A stretch of DNA of 64,000 nucleotides from an uncultured Pseudoteredinibacter sp. (GTDB lineage Bacteria; Pseudomonadota; Gammaproteobacteria; Pseudomonadales; Cellvibrionaceae). Location: contig NZ_CANMSS010000001.1 in the NCBI RefSeq assembly GCF_947500695.1, forward strand, positions 186,001 through 250,000, written 5' to 3'. Positions within the stretch are counted from its first letter, which is position 1, and each line of letters opens with the position of its first letter. The notes under the pieces are model-generated. The model worked only from the letters and a program-made list of their open reading frames with translations. It ran no database searches and was not told where the DNA came from. The translations under genes were made by a program, and so were the position numbers. Of this stretch, positions 1 to 9,603 are shown in pieces.

Positions 1-948
1 ATGGGTATTACCCAAGTTGAAGGCTGGCGTGGTGCTTTGATCGCGCTATTTGCCGGTCACGATGCAGCGAGCATATGGGATAACCTAATACATGGTGCGG
101 CTTATTACTTACCAATCTACATGACCGTATTTGCGGTAGGTGGTTTCTGGGAAGTATTGTTTGCGACGGTGCGTAAGCACGAAGTAAACGAAGGTTTCTT
201 CGTAACCTCGGTACTATTCTCTTTAACCTGTCCTCCAGATCTTCCTTTATGGCAAGCGGCGCTAGGTATTAGCTTCGGTGTTGTGATTGCAAAAGAAGTC
301 TTCGGTGGTACGGGTAAGAACTTCTTGAACCCAGCCTTGGCCGGTCGTGCTTTCCTATTCTTTGCCTACCCATCTTATATGTCGGGTGATGCAGTATGGA
401 CAGCGGTTGACGGCTACACCGGTGCGACAGCCTTGTCTGTATTGGCCAGCGGTGGTGTTGAGACAGTTGTAAACAATGGTTTGAGCTGGACAGATGCCTT
501 CCTTGGTAAGATGCAGGGCTCTATCGGTGAAACTTCTACCTTAGCCTTGATCATCGGCGGTGGTGCATTGTTGGTTATGCGCATTGCAGCCTGGCGCATT
601 GTGGCAGGTGTCTTAATCGGCTCCTTCTTGATGACCACCTTGTTCAACGCGATTGGTTCTGAAACTAATCAAATGATGAATGTGCCTTGGCACTGGCATG
701 TGGTAGTGGGTGGCTTCGCCTTCGGTTTGTTCTTTATGGCAACCGACCCAGTATCGGCTTCGATGACCAACACCGGTAAGTGGGTGTTTGGTGCCCTGAT
801 CGGCATCATGGTGATTTTGATTCGTGTGGCAAACCCGGCTTTCCCAGAAGGCATGATGTTGGCCATCCTGTTCTCCAACTTGTTTGCTCCGCTGATCGAC
901 CACTTTGTGGTGCAGGCTAACGTTAAGAGGAGATTGGCTCGTGGCTAA
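1..948 (+). CDS. nqrB: Na+-translocating NADH:quinone reductase subunit B, 5' end missing
   Basis: This is an integral membrane subunit of the Na+-NQR complex, which pumps Na+ while passing electrons from NADH to ubiquinone. The visible 315 residues are strongly hydrophobic with many membrane segments. They contain the flavinylation motif GYTGATALS; the threonine encoded at 427-429 should carry covalent FMN. NqrB is normally about 400-415 residues, so roughly 90-100 N-terminal residues lie left of the window, and the ATG at base 1 is probably an internal methionine. The stop codon overlaps the start of nqrC. The order nqrB-C-D-E-F-apbE-nqrM confirms the identity. The only truncation is the window edge. 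Confidence 0.97.
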   Translation: MGITQVEGWRGALIALFAGHDAASIWDNLIHGAAYYLPIYMTVFAVGGFWEVLFATVRKHEVNEGFFVTSVLFSLTCPPDLPLWQAALGISFGVVIAKEVFGGTGKNFLNPALAGRAFLFFAYPSYMSGDAVWTAVDGYTGATALSVLASGGVETVVNNGLSWTDAFLGKMQGSIGETSTLALIIGGGALLVMRIAAWRIVAGVLIGSFLMTTLFNAIGSETNQMMNVPWHWHVVVGGFAFGLFFMATDPVSASMTNTGKWVFGALIGIMVILIRVANPAFPEGMMLAILFSNLFAPLIDHFVVQANVKRRLARG

Positions 949-1726
949 TAACGATACTATTAAGAAGACGCTTATTGTTGCACTGTCCCTGTGTATTGTT
1001 TGCTCCATCGTTGTATCAACAGCGGCGGTAGTACTGAAGCCAGCACAGGACGCCAATAAGAAATTAGACTTCAACAAAAACATTCTTGCAGCAGCTGGTT
1101 TGATGGCTGATGGCGCTGATGTTAATGAGTTGATGAAAAAGGTAACGCCTAAGCTTGTTGATTTGAGCACAGGTAAATTTGTTAGCGCTGAAGACGTTGA
1201 CGGCATTGTGTCTATCGATGCTTACGACCAAAACAAAGCGGCAAAAAATCCTGCGATTTCTGAAACTCTTACAGCGGCCAATGATCCTGCGAAAATCTTG
1301 CGTAAAGAAAAATACGCCAAGGTTTACTTGATTAACAATGACAGTGGTAGTTTAGAAACCATCGTTTTGCCGGTAAAAGGCTATGGCCTTTGGGGTCAGC
1401 TATACGGCTTTATGGCATTGGGTTCTGATCTAAACACCGTGGTTGGTACCGGTTTCTACGATCACAAAGAAACTCCAGGGCTAGGTGGTGAAGTTGATAA
1501 CCCATTGTGGAAAGCCATCTGGGTTGGCAAAGAGATGTACTCCGCCAATGGTGATGTTGCCGTTCGAATCTTAAAGGGTAAAGCACCTAAAGATTCTAAG
1601 CACGAAATCGATGGTCTATCAGGTGCAACTCTAACCACTCGCGGTTTGGAAAATCTATACCGCTACTGGTTAGGTGAGAACGGTTACCGTCCGCTGTTAA
1701 ACAATTTGCAAAAAGGGGAGGCCTAA
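941..1726 (+). CDS. nqrC: Na+-translocating NADH:quinone reductase subunit C
   Basis: NqrC is the periplasm-facing subunit of Na+-NQR that carries the second covalent FMN. One N-terminal membrane segment (about residues 8-30) is followed by a soluble FMN-binding domain. The motif [12 protein letters not shown] holds the flavinylated threonine, about residue 230. I chose the GTG start because an AAGAGGA Shine-Dalgarno lies a few bases upstream and the product (261 residues, beginning VANNDTIKK) matches family length. A longer reading from 905 would add 12 atypical residues. The start overlaps the end of nqrB, which suggests translational coupling. The stop is 3 bp before nqrD. Confidence 0.96.
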   Translation: MANNDTIKKTLIVALSLCIVCSIVVSTAAVVLKPAQDANKKLDFNKNILAAAGLMADGADVNELMKKVTPKLVDLSTGKFVSAEDVDGIVSIDAYDQNKAAKNPAISETLTAANDPAKILRKEKYAKVYLINNDSGSLETIVLPVKGYGLWGQLYGFMALGSDLNTVVGTGFYDHKETPGLGGEVDNPLWKAIWVGKEMYSANGDVAVRILKGKAPKDSKHEIDGLSGATLTTRGLENLYRYWLGENGYRPLLNNLQKGEA

Positions 1727-1729
1727 GCC

Positions 1730-2386
1730 ATGAAAGCAAAAGAGCTTTTAGTTACCCCAATTATCCAGAATAACCCTATTGCTCTACAGATCTTGGGTAT
1801 CTGTTCGGCGTTGGCGGTTACGGGTAGTTTGAAAGTAACGCTGGTTATGTGTGTGGCTTTAACCACAGTAACGGCGTTTTCTAACTTGTTTGTGTCTTTG
1901 GTGCGTAACCACATTCCAAACAACATTCGTATTATCGTGCAGATGACTATTATCGCCTCTTTGGTGATCGTGGTTGACCAGGTGTTGAAAGCGGTGGCTT
2001 ATGATGTATCTAAGCAGCTTTCGGTATTTGTTGGTTTGATTATTACCAACTGTATCGTGATGGGTCGCGCTGAAGCCTTCGCCATGAAAAATGGCCCAGG
2101 TGCAAGCTTGCTAGACGGTATCGGTAATGGCTTGGGCTACTCAGCTCTGTTGATTGCCATTGCGATTCCTCGTGAGCTATTCGGTGCGGGTAAGTTGCTA
2201 GGCTATGAAATTTTGCCATTGGCTACCGAAGGTGGCTGGTACGTTTCTAACGGTCTATTGCTATTACCGCCGTCTTCATTCTTCATTATTGGCCTAATCA
2301 TCTGGGGTATCCGCGCATACGATAAAGCGCAGGTCGAAGAGCCAGATTTCAAGATTTCGCCTAATACGAAGCCAGCGGAGGCCTAA
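1730..2386 (+). CDS. nqrD: Na+-translocating NADH:quinone reductase subunit D
   Basis: NqrD is a six-helix membrane subunit of Na+-NQR. Together with NqrE it forms the inverted-repeat membrane core that binds an intramembrane iron site. The 218-residue product is hydrophobic throughout and contains the conserved [23 protein letters not shown] start and the central [13 protein letters not shown] segment with its iron-ligand cysteine. A GGAGG Shine-Dalgarno precedes the ATG. The gene sits 3 bp after nqrC and 2 bp before nqrE, so all these subunits should be made from one transcript. Confidence 0.96.
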   Translation: MKAKELLVTPIIQNNPIALQILGICSALAVTGSLKVTLVMCVALTTVTAFSNLFVSLVRNHIPNNIRIIVQMTIIASLVIVVDQVLKAVAYDVSKQLSVFVGLIITNCIVMGRAEAFAMKNGPGASLLDGIGNGLGYSALLIAIAIPRELFGAGKLLGYEILPLATEGGWYVSNGLLLLPPSSFFIIGLIIWGIRAYDKAQVEEPDFKISPNTKPAEA

Positions 2387-2388
2387 TC

Positions 2389-3003
2389 ATGGAACATTTT
2401 ATTAGTTTGTTTGTTCGCTCGATTTTTATCGAGAACATGGCCCTGGCGGCATTCTTGGGAATGTGTACTTTCTTGGCGATCTCTAAGAAAGTAGAAGCGG
2501 CTATTGGTCTTGGCGTTGCGGTTATCGTGGTATTGGCGATCACCGTACCAGTCAACAATGTCTTGTACACCTACTTGCTGTCTGAAGGTGGCTTGTCTTG
2601 GTTGGGTGAAGACTACGCCTCTGTTGACCTGAACTTCCTAAGCTTGATTACCTTTATTGGTGTGATCGCGGCGATGGTTCAGATTCTAGAGATGGTCTTG
2701 GATAAATTCTTCCCAGCTCTATACAACGCCTTGGGTGTATTCCTGCCGTTGATTACCGTGAACTGTGCCATCATGGGTGCAAACCTGTACATGGTAGAGC
2801 GTAGCTACAACTTCAGCGAGTCTGTAGTGTTCGGTGTAGGTTCTGGTGTAGGTTGGGCTTTGGCTATTGCAGCCTTGGCTGGCATCCGCGAGAAGATGAA
2901 ATACTCCGACGTACCCGATGGCCTGCAGGGCTTAGGTATTACCTTTATCACTGTTGGCTTGATGTCGTTGGGCTTTATGTCCTTCGGCGGTATCAGCCTG
3001 TAA
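2389..3003 (+). CDS. nqrE: Na+-translocating NADH:quinone reductase subunit E
   Basis: NqrE is the second half of the NqrD/NqrE membrane core. It has 204 residues and six predicted helices. The central [16 protein letters not shown] segment mirrors the [12 protein letters not shown] motif of NqrD and provides the other cysteine of the intramembrane iron site. The start follows GGAGGCCTAATC. The length agrees with known NqrE proteins (about 200 residues). It is followed 12 bp later by nqrF. Confidence 0.96.
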   Translation: MEHFISLFVRSIFIENMALAAFLGMCTFLAISKKVEAAIGLGVAVIVVLAITVPVNNVLYTYLLSEGGLSWLGEDYASVDLNFLSLITFIGVIAAMVQILEMVLDKFFPALYNALGVFLPLITVNCAIMGANLYMVERSYNFSESVVFGVGSGVGWALAIAALAGIREKMKYSDVPDGLQGLGITFITVGLMSLGFMSFGGISL

Positions 3004-3015
3004 GGAGTAGCCAGT

Positions 3016-4239
3016 ATGAATCTAACTATTATACTTGGCGTTGTGATGTTCACCGTGATTGTAATCGCGCTTGTGTTCATCATTCTTGGCGCCCGCGCTA
3101 AGCTGGTTAATTCCGGCGATGTAAATATTGAAATCAATGGTGAGAAAACCTTAACCGTACCGGCCGGTGGCAAGTTGCTACAAACCTTGGCAGGTAACGG
3201 TTTGTTCTTGCCTTCTGCCTGTGGTGGCGGTGGTACCTGTGCACAGTGTAAGTGTGTAGTGAACTCCGGTGGTGGCTCTATGCTGCCAACTGAGGAATCA
3301 CACTTCACTAAGCGTGATGCCGCTGAAGGCTGGCGTCTGTCTTGTCAGACCCCGGTAAAGCAGGACATGGTTATTGAAGTACCTGAAGATGTATTCGGTG
3401 TGAAACAGTGGGAATGTACTGTTGAATCAAATCCGAATATGGCGACTTTTATTAAAGAGTTGACCTTGAAGCTTCCTGAGGGTGAAAACGTAGACTTCCG
3501 TGCTGGTGGTTACGTTCAGCTTGAATGTCCTCCGCACCACGTTAAATTCTCTGACTTCGATATCGAAGATGAGTACCGCGGTGATTGGGAGCACTTTGGT
3601 TTCTTTAATCTAGAGTCCAAAGTTGATGAGCCGGTTATCCGTGCTTACTCAATGGCGAACTACCCAGAAGAGAAGGGTGTAGTGAAGTTCAATATCCGTA
3701 TTGCAACTCCGCCACCGCGCACCGAAGGCTTACCGCCAGGTCAGATGTCTTCTTATGTGTTTAGTTTGAAGCCAGGCGATACCATTACTGTATACGGTCC
3801 ATTTGGTGAATTCTTCGCTAAAGATACCGATAACGAAATGGTATTCATCGGTGGCGGTGCCGGTATGGCGCCAATGCGTTCACATATTTTCGATCAGCTT
3901 AAGCGTTTGCAGTCTAAGCGTAAGATGAGCTTCTGGTACGGTGCTCGTTCACTTCGTGAGATGTTCTACGATGATGAGTACGACATGCTTGCTCGTGAAA
4001 ACGACAACTTTGAATGGCATGTTGCTTTATCTGATCCTCAGCCAGAAGACAACTGGGATGGCCTAACAGGCTTTATCCATAACGTGCTTTATGAGCAATA
4101 TTTGAAGGATCACCCAGCGCCAGAAGATTGTGAGTACTACATGTGTGGGCCTCCAATGATGAATGCGGCTGTGATTGCCATGTTGAAAGATTTGGGCGTA
4201 GAGGATGAAAACATCCTGCTTGATGACTTCGGTGGTTAA
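3016..4239 (+). CDS. nqrF: Na+-translocating NADH:quinone reductase subunit F (NADH dehydrogenase, 2Fe-2S/FAD)
   Basis: NqrF is the electron-entry subunit: it oxidises NADH through FAD and passes electrons to a 2Fe-2S cluster. Residues 1-27 form an N-terminal membrane anchor. The ferredoxin domain holds Cys69, Cys75, Cys78 and Cys110 ([10 protein letters not shown] and RLSC). The C-terminal ferredoxin-NADP reductase-like domain shows the FAD motif RAYSMANYP, the nucleotide-binding loop [11 protein letters not shown] and a terminal [10 protein letters not shown] motif. The length of 407 residues is normal. A GGAG Shine-Dalgarno lies upstream, and the stop is 3 bp before apbE. Confidence 0.97.
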   Translation: MNLTIILGVVMFTVIVIALVFIILGARAKLVNSGDVNIEINGEKTLTVPAGGKLLQTLAGNGLFLPSACGGGGTCAQCKCVVNSGGGSMLPTEESHFTKRDAAEGWRLSCQTPVKQDMVIEVPEDVFGVKQWECTVESNPNMATFIKELTLKLPEGENVDFRAGGYVQLECPPHHVKFSDFDIEDEYRGDWEHFGFFNLESKVDEPVIRAYSMANYPEEKGVVKFNIRIATPPPRTEGLPPGQMSSYVFSLKPGDTITVYGPFGEFFAKDTDNEMVFIGGGAGMAPMRSHIFDQLKRLQSKRKMSFWYGARSLREMFYDDEYDMLARENDNFEWHVALSDPQPEDNWDGLTGFIHNVLYEQYLKDHPAPEDCEYYMCGPPMMNAAVIAMLKDLGVEDENILLDDFGG

Positions 4240-4242
4240 TCA

Positions 4243-5313
4243 ATGAAGGCATTATCCAAAGTGGTAACTGCCTATAGGAAGAGGCCAGCATTGCTGGCCT
4301 TCTTCTGTTTAGGTACGGCCGTTTTTTTATCAGGCTGTAGTCAAAAAGTTGAGCCTTGGCGCTTTAGTGGCCCTACCATGGGGACGCAATACAACGTTGC
4401 GGTAGTGCCCCCAAAAGGGGAGCGTAATGAAAGCTTCAGTTGTGATCAGACCGAACTTGCCAAGCGTATTGAGAATAGCTTGGCGCTGACCAATCAGCAG
4501 ATGTCACACTATATAGCGGATAGTGAACTCAGTAAGTTGAGTGCAATGGCTGCCGGTGAGAGCGCTCAGCTTTCAGCTGATATGGAAAAGGTCCTACGCT
4601 TAAGTGAGCGGCTCTACAAGCTCAGTGACGGTGCTTTCGATATCACTATTGGCCCATTAGTTAACCTTTGGGGTTTTGGACCAAAATCTTCACCAGAAGA
4701 TGCTGTTCCCAGTCAGGAGCAAATAGCTGATGCTATGGCTTTGAGCGGTGGTGATAGCTTAGAAATAAGTGGTTCAAGTCTTAAAAAAGGTAAAGCGGTT
4801 GAACTCAATTTATCCGCTGTAGCCAAAGGTTATGGGGCGGATAAAGTTGCTGAGGCCCTTGAGAGTTGCGGTGCGTTTAATTATCTAGTGGAAGTGGGTG
4901 GTGAGCTAATGCTAAAGGGCATGAGTCACCGTGGCACGCCATGGAAAATTGCGGTAGAAAAACCCAGCAGTAGCTTGGCAGGTCAAAGTATGCAGCGTTT
5001 AATTGCTGTGAGCGATAAAGGCGTTGCCACCTCGGGTGATTATCGCAATTATTTTGAGAAAGAGGGGGTGCGCTACTCCCATACTATTGATCCGAGAACA
5101 GGGCGTCCGATTACTCATGCTTTAGCTTCTGTTACCGTTCTAGCCCCAAGTTCTGCTGAAGCTGATGCTTGGGCCACAGTGATAACCGTCGCAGGGCCAG
5201 AGCAAGGTATGGCCTTAGCTGAGCAAGAAAACTTGGCAGTTTTTATGTTGGTAAAAACCAATAGTGGCTTTAAAGAGAAGTATTCCAGCGCTTTTGCGAC
5301 CTATGTCCAATAG
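4243..5313 (+). CDS. apbE: FAD:protein FMN transferase (lipoprotein ApbE)
   Basis: ApbE transfers FMN from FAD onto threonine in D/SGAT motifs, and so matures the NqrB and NqrC encoded just upstream. The 356-residue protein begins with a lipoprotein signal (basic YRKR, hydrophobic stretch, lipobox LSGC with Cys32). This places it in the periplasm on a membrane. The GPTMGTQYNV start of the mature domain, the AVAKGYGADKVAE and VEVGGE motifs, and the late SHTIDPRTGRPI and AEADAWATVITV motifs are those of the ApbE family. It lies 3 bp after nqrF, as expected for the maturation partner. Confidence 0.95.
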   Translation: MKALSKVVTAYRKRPALLAFFCLGTAVFLSGCSQKVEPWRFSGPTMGTQYNVAVVPPKGERNESFSCDQTELAKRIENSLALTNQQMSHYIADSELSKLSAMAAGESAQLSADMEKVLRLSERLYKLSDGAFDITIGPLVNLWGFGPKSSPEDAVPSQEQIADAMALSGGDSLEISGSSLKKGKAVELNLSAVAKGYGADKVAEALESCGAFNYLVEVGGELMLKGMSHRGTPWKIAVEKPSSSLAGQSMQRLIAVSDKGVATSGDYRNYFEKEGVRYSHTIDPRTGRPITHALASVTVLAPSSAEADAWATVITVAGPEQGMALAEQENLAVFMLVKTNSGFKEKYSSAFATYVQ

Positions 5314-5320
5314 CGTAAAA

Positions 5321-5340
5321 ACCCATCTTATGATGGGATA
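5321..5340 (+). other. Small hairpin between apbE and nqrM
   Basis: CCCATC, a TTAT loop and GATGGG form a perfect 6-bp stem in the 59-bp spacer. No T run follows, so it is not a good intrinsic terminator. It may be an mRNA processing or stability element inside the operon. The function is inferred only from its position. Confidence 0.35.
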
Positions 5341-5372
5341 GACGATTGACCCTAATAGGGGTGAGGTGAACC

Positions 5373-5621
5373 ATGATTTATGTAGTCGCGTTTGGAATCA
5401 TTACCTTATTGGTTGTGATGATGTCCATAGGTGTCCTAATGGGCCGTAAGCCGATTTCAGGCTCTTGTGGCGGCGTCGGTGATGCACTGAAAGATCCTAA
5501 TTATGTATGCGACATTTGCGGTGGCGACGAAAGCAAATGTGAAGAAGAAAAAATGGGCAAATCGAATGCTGCAGAAGAAAGCGGTAAAAACGATTTGTTC
5601 AACGATGCGATGAAAAAGTAA
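5373..5621 (+). CDS. nqrM: Na+-NQR maturation factor NqrM
   Basis: NqrM is needed to assemble active Na+-NQR, probably by delivering iron to the Cys site between NqrD and NqrE. The 82-residue protein has one N-terminal membrane helix (about residues 3-23). Its cysteine-rich part has SGSCGG, followed by CDICGGDESKC. This is the four-cysteine pattern of the family (formerly DUF539). It follows apbE, the usual order in gammaproteobacteria. A GGTGAGGTG Shine-Dalgarno precedes the ATG. Confidence 0.94.
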   Translation: MIYVVAFGIITLLVVMMSIGVLMGRKPISGSCGGVGDALKDPNYVCDICGGDESKCEEEKMGKSNAAEESGKNDLFNDAMKK

Positions 5622-5693
5622 GTATCGCTGTAATTTTTATTAGACAGTTTTTGTTAAAGAAGCAGTAACGGAATAGAGAGGTAGTAATCGGCA

Positions 5694-7091
5694 ATGAGCG
5701 ATTACCATTATGATGTATTGGTCATCGGCACAGGGCCTGCTGGTGAAGGTGCTGCAATGGCAGCAGTTAAGCAGGGCATGCGTGTTGGTGCGATTGAAAA
5801 CCGTGGTGTAGTAGGGGGCAATTGCTCGCATAAGGGGACTATTCCTTCAAAAGCGCTGCGTCATGTTGTGAAACAAATTATTCGCTTTAACCAGAATAAT
5901 TTATTTCACCATATGGGTGAGTCGACTCGCGTCAGCTACCCTAAGGTTTTGAAATCTGCAAAAACTGTTATCCCTAAGCAAGTTGATCTGCATACCGGTT
6001 TTTACAATCGCAACCGTGTCTATCTGCACATTGGCGAGGCTAATTTCTGTGGCGAGAATGAAGTGCGTGTGCGCTTACCAGACGGTGCTGTGGAAACCAT
6101 TCGCGCTAAACATATAGTTGTTGCTACCGGTTCGCGCCCTTATCGACCAGCCGATGTTAATTTTAATCATCCACGTGTTTACGATAGCGATACTATTTTG
6201 GAAATGAATCATACACCTCGCCATATCGTTATTTACGGTGCCGGTGTGATTGGTAGTGAATACGCGTCTATTTTTGCTGGCCTTGGCATTAAGGTCGATT
6301 TGATTAACAGTCGTGAGCGTTTGCTGTCATTCTTGGATGATGAAATTTCTGATGCCTTGAGTTATCACTTGCGCGATAGTGGTGTGACTGTTCGCCACTT
6401 GGAAGAGTATGAGCGAGTAGAGGCCAATGAGCGCAGCGTAACCTTGCACCTTAAATCGGGTAAGCGCCTGCGCGCCGATGCGCTATTGTGGTGTAACGGC
6501 CGAACAGGTAATACCGATAACCTTAATTTGGATGCTATTGGCCTTGAAGCAGACCATCGTGGACAGCTAAAAGTAAACGATCGTTATCAAACCGATATCG
6601 ACTATGTTTACGCCGCTGGCGATGTCATCGGTTGGCCAAGCTTGGCGAGTGCTTCTTATGATCAAGGTCGTGAGATCGCCATGGCCATCAATGGTGAAGA
6701 ATGTCGCTTTGTAACTGATGCACCTACTGGTATTTACACGCTTCCAGAGATCAGCTCCTTGGGTAAAACCGAGCGTGAACTAACCGAAGCTCGTGTACCT
6801 TACGAAGTAGGGCGTGCCTTCTTTAAAAACACGGCGCGTGCGCAAATATCCGGTGAAGACGTGGGCATGTTGAAGTTACTTTTCCATATTGATACCCATG
6901 AAATTTTAGGCATTCACTGCTTCGGTGCAGAGGCTTCTGAAATTATTCATATTGGTCAAGCGATTATGAATCAGGAAGGTGAGGCGAATAATATCAATTA
7001 TTTTGTTAACACCACCTTTAACTATCCGACCATGGCTGAGGCTTATCGTACCGCGGCGCTCGAAGGTTTGAATCGAGTTAATCGTATCTAA
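5694..7091 (+). CDS. sthA: Soluble pyridine nucleotide transhydrogenase (Si-specific)
   Basis: SthA is a cytoplasmic FAD enzyme that exchanges hydride between NADPH and NAD+. The 465-residue protein has the N-terminal FAD-binding [13 protein letters not shown] motif, the second nucleotide-binding fold ([19 protein letters not shown]), the FAD motif [10 protein letters not shown], and a C-terminal dimerisation domain. The region [17 protein letters not shown] has only one of the two redox cysteines of dihydrolipoamide dehydrogenases. That is normal for SthA and separates it from Lpd. It is co-directional and 72 bp downstream of nqrM, so the genes may be co-expressed, though this is not certain. 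Confidence 0.93.
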   Translation: MSDYHYDVLVIGTGPAGEGAAMAAVKQGMRVGAIENRGVVGGNCSHKGTIPSKALRHVVKQIIRFNQNNLFHHMGESTRVSYPKVLKSAKTVIPKQVDLHTGFYNRNRVYLHIGEANFCGENEVRVRLPDGAVETIRAKHIVVATGSRPYRPADVNFNHPRVYDSDTILEMNHTPRHIVIYGAGVIGSEYASIFAGLGIKVDLINSRERLLSFLDDEISDALSYHLRDSGVTVRHLEEYERVEANERSVTLHLKSGKRLRADALLWCNGRTGNTDNLNLDAIGLEADHRGQLKVNDRYQTDIDYVYAAGDVIGWPSLASASYDQGREIAMAINGEECRFVTDAPTGIYTLPEISSLGKTERELTEARVPYEVGRAFFKNTARAQISGEDVGMLKLLFHIDTHEILGIHCFGAEASEIIHIGQAIMNQEGEANNINYFVNTTFNYPTMAEAYRTAALEGLNRVNRI

Positions 7092-7110
7092 GTCTTTCTG
7101 CTGTATTTAT

Positions 7111-7140
7111 GATGTCGCCCGGTATTCACCGGGCGATATC
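7111..7140 (+). terminator. Hairpin after sthA, likely end of the nqr-sthA unit
   Basis: A 13-bp stem (GATGTCGCCCGGT pairing with ACCGGGCGATATC, one G-T pair) closes an ATTC loop. It is GC-rich and lies 20 bases after the stop. No U tract follows (ATCCCTCC), so termination strength is uncertain. It could instead be a repetitive extragenic palindrome. Confidence 0.55.
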
Positions 7141-7329
7141 ATCCCTCCTAAATACTCCATTATCTTTTTTGTTTTTCATTGGCTTGCCGCCTAATTATTG
7201 CGCGCTTAGCGGTGGCCTTTTGTTCTAGCGGCAGTTTAATACTCATGCTAATCTTGAGTTTTGCTGTATTTCTCACCAAGCGTTCCTAAGTATTGATATT
7301 GGAAAATTAAATGGGAGTGGCTAGTAAGC

Positions 7330-7761
7330 ATGGACAATAACCTACTAGAGCGTCGTCTAAAGTTCTATTACATTACCGTCGTGCTAAGTGTTTTTTCGGC
7401 TTGTATCAGTTTTGCTTACAATGCATGGCGCCTTGAAATAAGTGAGGACAATAGTACAGCTCGAACGGCAGCCTTCCAGGTTTTACTTAAGCTCTCAGAA
7501 CTAGAGCAGGGTATGTATAGCTTGCATTATGACCAGCAGGAGATCTGGAGCCCAAGGCACGGCTGGGTTGCTGTTGCTTTGGTAAAAGATCTCAGTCTGC
7601 TGATTGGCGATGATGCAAAGCACAAGGCGGATACGCTTCATCAGACTTGGACTGCTCAATGGGAGCAAATTGAGCAGAATGAGGCGGCAGTGAGTGCCAT
7701 TGTGGGCAAAATTGATAAACTTCGAGAGGCGATTACTTTGCGCTTGGCGAGTTTAGAATAA
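7330..7761 (+). CDS. Small single-pass membrane protein of unknown function
   Basis: I do not recognise this 143-residue protein. A basic N-terminus (ERRLKFYY) is followed by one membrane helix at about residues 14-30. The rest is a soluble helical domain rich in Glu, Gln, Leu and Ala with likely coiled-coil character near the C-terminus (EQIEQNEAAV through KLREAITLRL). The predicted topology puts most of the chain on one side of the membrane, probably the periplasm. It stands alone between sthA and the diguanylate cyclase gene. A resemblance to the sensor part of membrane signalling proteins is possible but unproven. Confidence 0.7.
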   Translation: MDNNLLERRLKFYYITVVLSVFSACISFAYNAWRLEISEDNSTARTAAFQVLLKLSELEQGMYSLHYDQQEIWSPRHGWVAVALVKDLSLLIGDDAKHKADTLHQTWTAQWEQIEQNEAAVSAIVGKIDKLREAITLRLASLE

Positions 7762-7777
7762 GTGTGACATGTCACAC
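7762..7777. promoter_or_regulatory. Perfect 16-bp palindrome, probable operator
   Basis: GTGTGACATGTCACAC is a perfect palindrome directly after the stop of the small membrane protein gene and about 150 bp before the diguanylate cyclase gene. Its half-sites resemble CRP (TGTGA/TCACA), but the spacing is 4 rather than 6 bases, so another dimeric regulator is more likely. Confidence 0.4.
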
Positions 7778-7929
7778 ATTACAGTTGATCTAACTTGTAT
7801 TTCTGTCAATTCAATCTATAGAAATAGCTTCGGGTTTTAAATATCCCGATTAGCTCATGGTTGTGTAACCCCTAGATAGGGTGAGTTACACCTTTGTTCA
7901 TAAGTAATAGGTAGAATCGCAGCTTAGGG

Positions 7930-8994
7930 ATGTGTGGCTGTTTAAATTCTATGGTTGTTTTTATGTATGAATTTGATTTAGCGAACTGGGATGATACCCA
8001 TACTTTGGCGGCGTCCAATAGACAAAAGCATAAATTGCTGTTGTTTATCTGTACGATCTTGAGCAGCATTTATATTGCAATGACTTATGTAAATGTAATC
8101 AATGAGCGGCTGCTTCTGGCTGTGCTTGATGGCGCCTTTGTCTGCTCTTTAATTGCAGCATCCCTGTGGATGTATTTTAAAAACAGCACCTTACCCGCAG
8201 TGATTGTCTTTCTTGTGCTGTTTTTATTGGTCGTATCAGCTACAACACCGATAGCCACTCTCGGGGTAACTGGCACATTTTGGTGTTACCCGATATTGGT
8301 CAGTTCAGCTTTTGTGTTACCCGTCTGGGTCGGCTTATCGGTTAATGCAGGTGTTATTGTATTGTGTGGTGTCTTTGGTTTTCAAACTATCGAGCAAGGC
8401 CAATGGTTTCGTATTGAGGCATCATTGATCACTGTCGCTACGTTAGCTCATGTGTTCGCTTATAAAATCCGTAAAATGCAAGAGTTGTTACGAGTGCATT
8501 CAACGACGGACCCTCTCACTGGCGCTTACAATCGCCGTCAACTTGAAACTATCTTGCAAGACAGTATCGCCTTTGCCAAAGAGTTCGAACGTCCTTGTGT
8601 GCTAGCTATCCTTGATTTAGACAATTTTAAGCGTATTAACGACGAGCTGGGTCACAATGCGGGGGATGACGCTATTGTCAATCTTGTGGAGTTGCTCAAA
8701 AATAACTGTCGCTCTACAGATTTAGTTTTTCGCCACGGTGGTGATGAAATATTGCTACTCTTGCGTGATGTTAAAATGGTTAATGCAAAGGACTTGTTAG
8801 AGAAGATCTGTCGTAATATAGATAGCAGTCAGAAGATACCCACCAGTAGTAGTATTGGTGCTAGCGCTATTATCGGTGAAAGCGCTCGTGACTGGCTTGC
8901 CGCTGCTGATAAAGCACTGTATCAAGCAAAGGAAAACGGCAAAAATCAGCTGGTTATGAATGACGATTGTGCAGAAAAATTGAAGTTTTCTTAA
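7930..8994 (+). CDS. Membrane-bound diguanylate cyclase (GGDEF domain)
   Basis: This protein probably makes the second messenger c-di-GMP from two GTP. The N-terminal half has about six membrane helices (residues about 38-180) of no recognised sensor type. The C-terminal GGDEF domain starts at TTDPLTGAYNRRQLE. Its active-site motif is GGDEI, a mild variant that keeps the catalytic acidic residues. RSTD lies five residues before it and fits the RxxD inhibitory site, so product feedback is likely. The start is uncertain: 7930, 7951 and 7963 are all ATG codons in frame and none has a good Shine-Dalgarno. Its output could regulate the adhesins and the PilZ protein elsewhere in the window, but that is inference. 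Confidence 0.88.
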   Translation: MCGCLNSMVVFMYEFDLANWDDTHTLAASNRQKHKLLLFICTILSSIYIAMTYVNVINERLLLAVLDGAFVCSLIAASLWMYFKNSTLPAVIVFLVLFLLVVSATTPIATLGVTGTFWCYPILVSSAFVLPVWVGLSVNAGVIVLCGVFGFQTIEQGQWFRIEASLITVATLAHVFAYKIRKMQELLRVHSTTDPLTGAYNRRQLETILQDSIAFAKEFERPCVLAILDLDNFKRINDELGHNAGDDAIVNLVELLKNNCRSTDLVFRHGGDEILLLLRDVKMVNAKDLLEKICRNIDSSQKIPTSSSIGASAIIGESARDWLAAADKALYQAKENGKNQLVMNDDCAEKLKFS

Positions 8995-9054
8995 GCCCGA
9001 AACTCTAGTAGGCAAATCAAATCATATAGGCTACTGAATTCAAAAGGAGCCTTT

Positions 9055-9603
9055 ATGAACCACTTTATCCAGCCATTGCCCCTCAAACTGGCAAAGTCTT
9101 CCCTTATTATTTTAGCCTGCAGCGTCTTTGTGGCGGCATGTAGTAGTACTCCTGAAAAAGAAGGCTTTAGTGAAAATTTTGTTACTCAAATAAGCGAGGA
9201 CGGATCAAAACGCTTTCAATACACTTTGCAGAAGGGAATCCCGGACGGCGGTCGCAAGCGAGGCGGTCGAGTGAAGGGTGGTGGTATGAAAGGGGGCGGA
9301 ATGATGGGGGCCGGAGGAGCTCGTCGTGGTCAAGGCGATGATAAGAATCGTACCGATATGATTGCCAAAATGCAGGAAAAAGTAAAAGCCCAGGCGCAGG
9401 GCTCCTTAGAAGAAAAACTAGCCGAAGTGGAATTTTGTCGTGAAGGTTATATGGTATTGCATGAAGCTTTTACTATGGGCCGTTCTCAATTGCTGGGCGA
9501 ATGTAGAGATACGGCTAGCGAGGAAGATCGACAGCGGTTTCCTAATTCTTCCAGCGAACCTATCACTAACGGCCCTTACAGCATGCCAAAGAGCTTACCC
9601 TAA
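9055..9603 (+). CDS. Putative lipoprotein with Gly/Met/Arg-rich segment
   Basis: The product is unrecognised. The 182-residue protein starts with a lipoprotein signal peptide and the lipobox VAAC (Cys at about residue 29), followed by SSTPEKEG. Residues about 62-98 are a low-complexity run rich in Gly, Arg, Lys and Met (RGGRVKGGGMKGGGMMG). A helical domain with two cysteines (EFCREGY, GECRDT) follows. A strong AAGGAG Shine-Dalgarno precedes the ATG. The gene overlaps the end of the convergent LysR gene by 9 bp. Basic low-complexity lipoproteins may bind polyanions in the envelope, but nothing here proves a role. Confidence 0.75.
   Translation: MNHFIQPLPLKLAKSSLIILACSVFVAACSSTPEKEGFSENFVTQISEDGSKRFQYTLQKGIPDGGRKRGGRVKGGGMKGGGMMGAGGARRGQGDDKNRTDMIAKMQEKVKAQAQGSLEEKLAEVEFCREGYMVLHEAFTMGRSQLLGECRDTASEEDRQRFPNSSSEPITNGPYSMPKSLP

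Noticed and set aside
1..948. nqrB as a truncated pseudogene
   Set aside because: The missing N-terminus is explained by the window edge; the visible part is intact, with the FMN threonine motif.
613..1206. A 197-codon minus-strand frame across the nqrB-nqrC junction
   Set aside because: It lies opposite two well-conserved nqr genes and has no recognisable domain or ribosome binding site.
5694..7091. SthA with a missing second redox cysteine, as a possibly broken enzyme
   Set aside because: Loss of the second cysteine of the dihydrolipoamide dehydrogenase pair is normal for soluble transhydrogenases.
7762..7777. Palindrome as a CRP/Vfr binding site
   Set aside because: The half-sites match, but the spacer is 4 rather than 6 bases, so it is listed only as an operator of unknown regulator.
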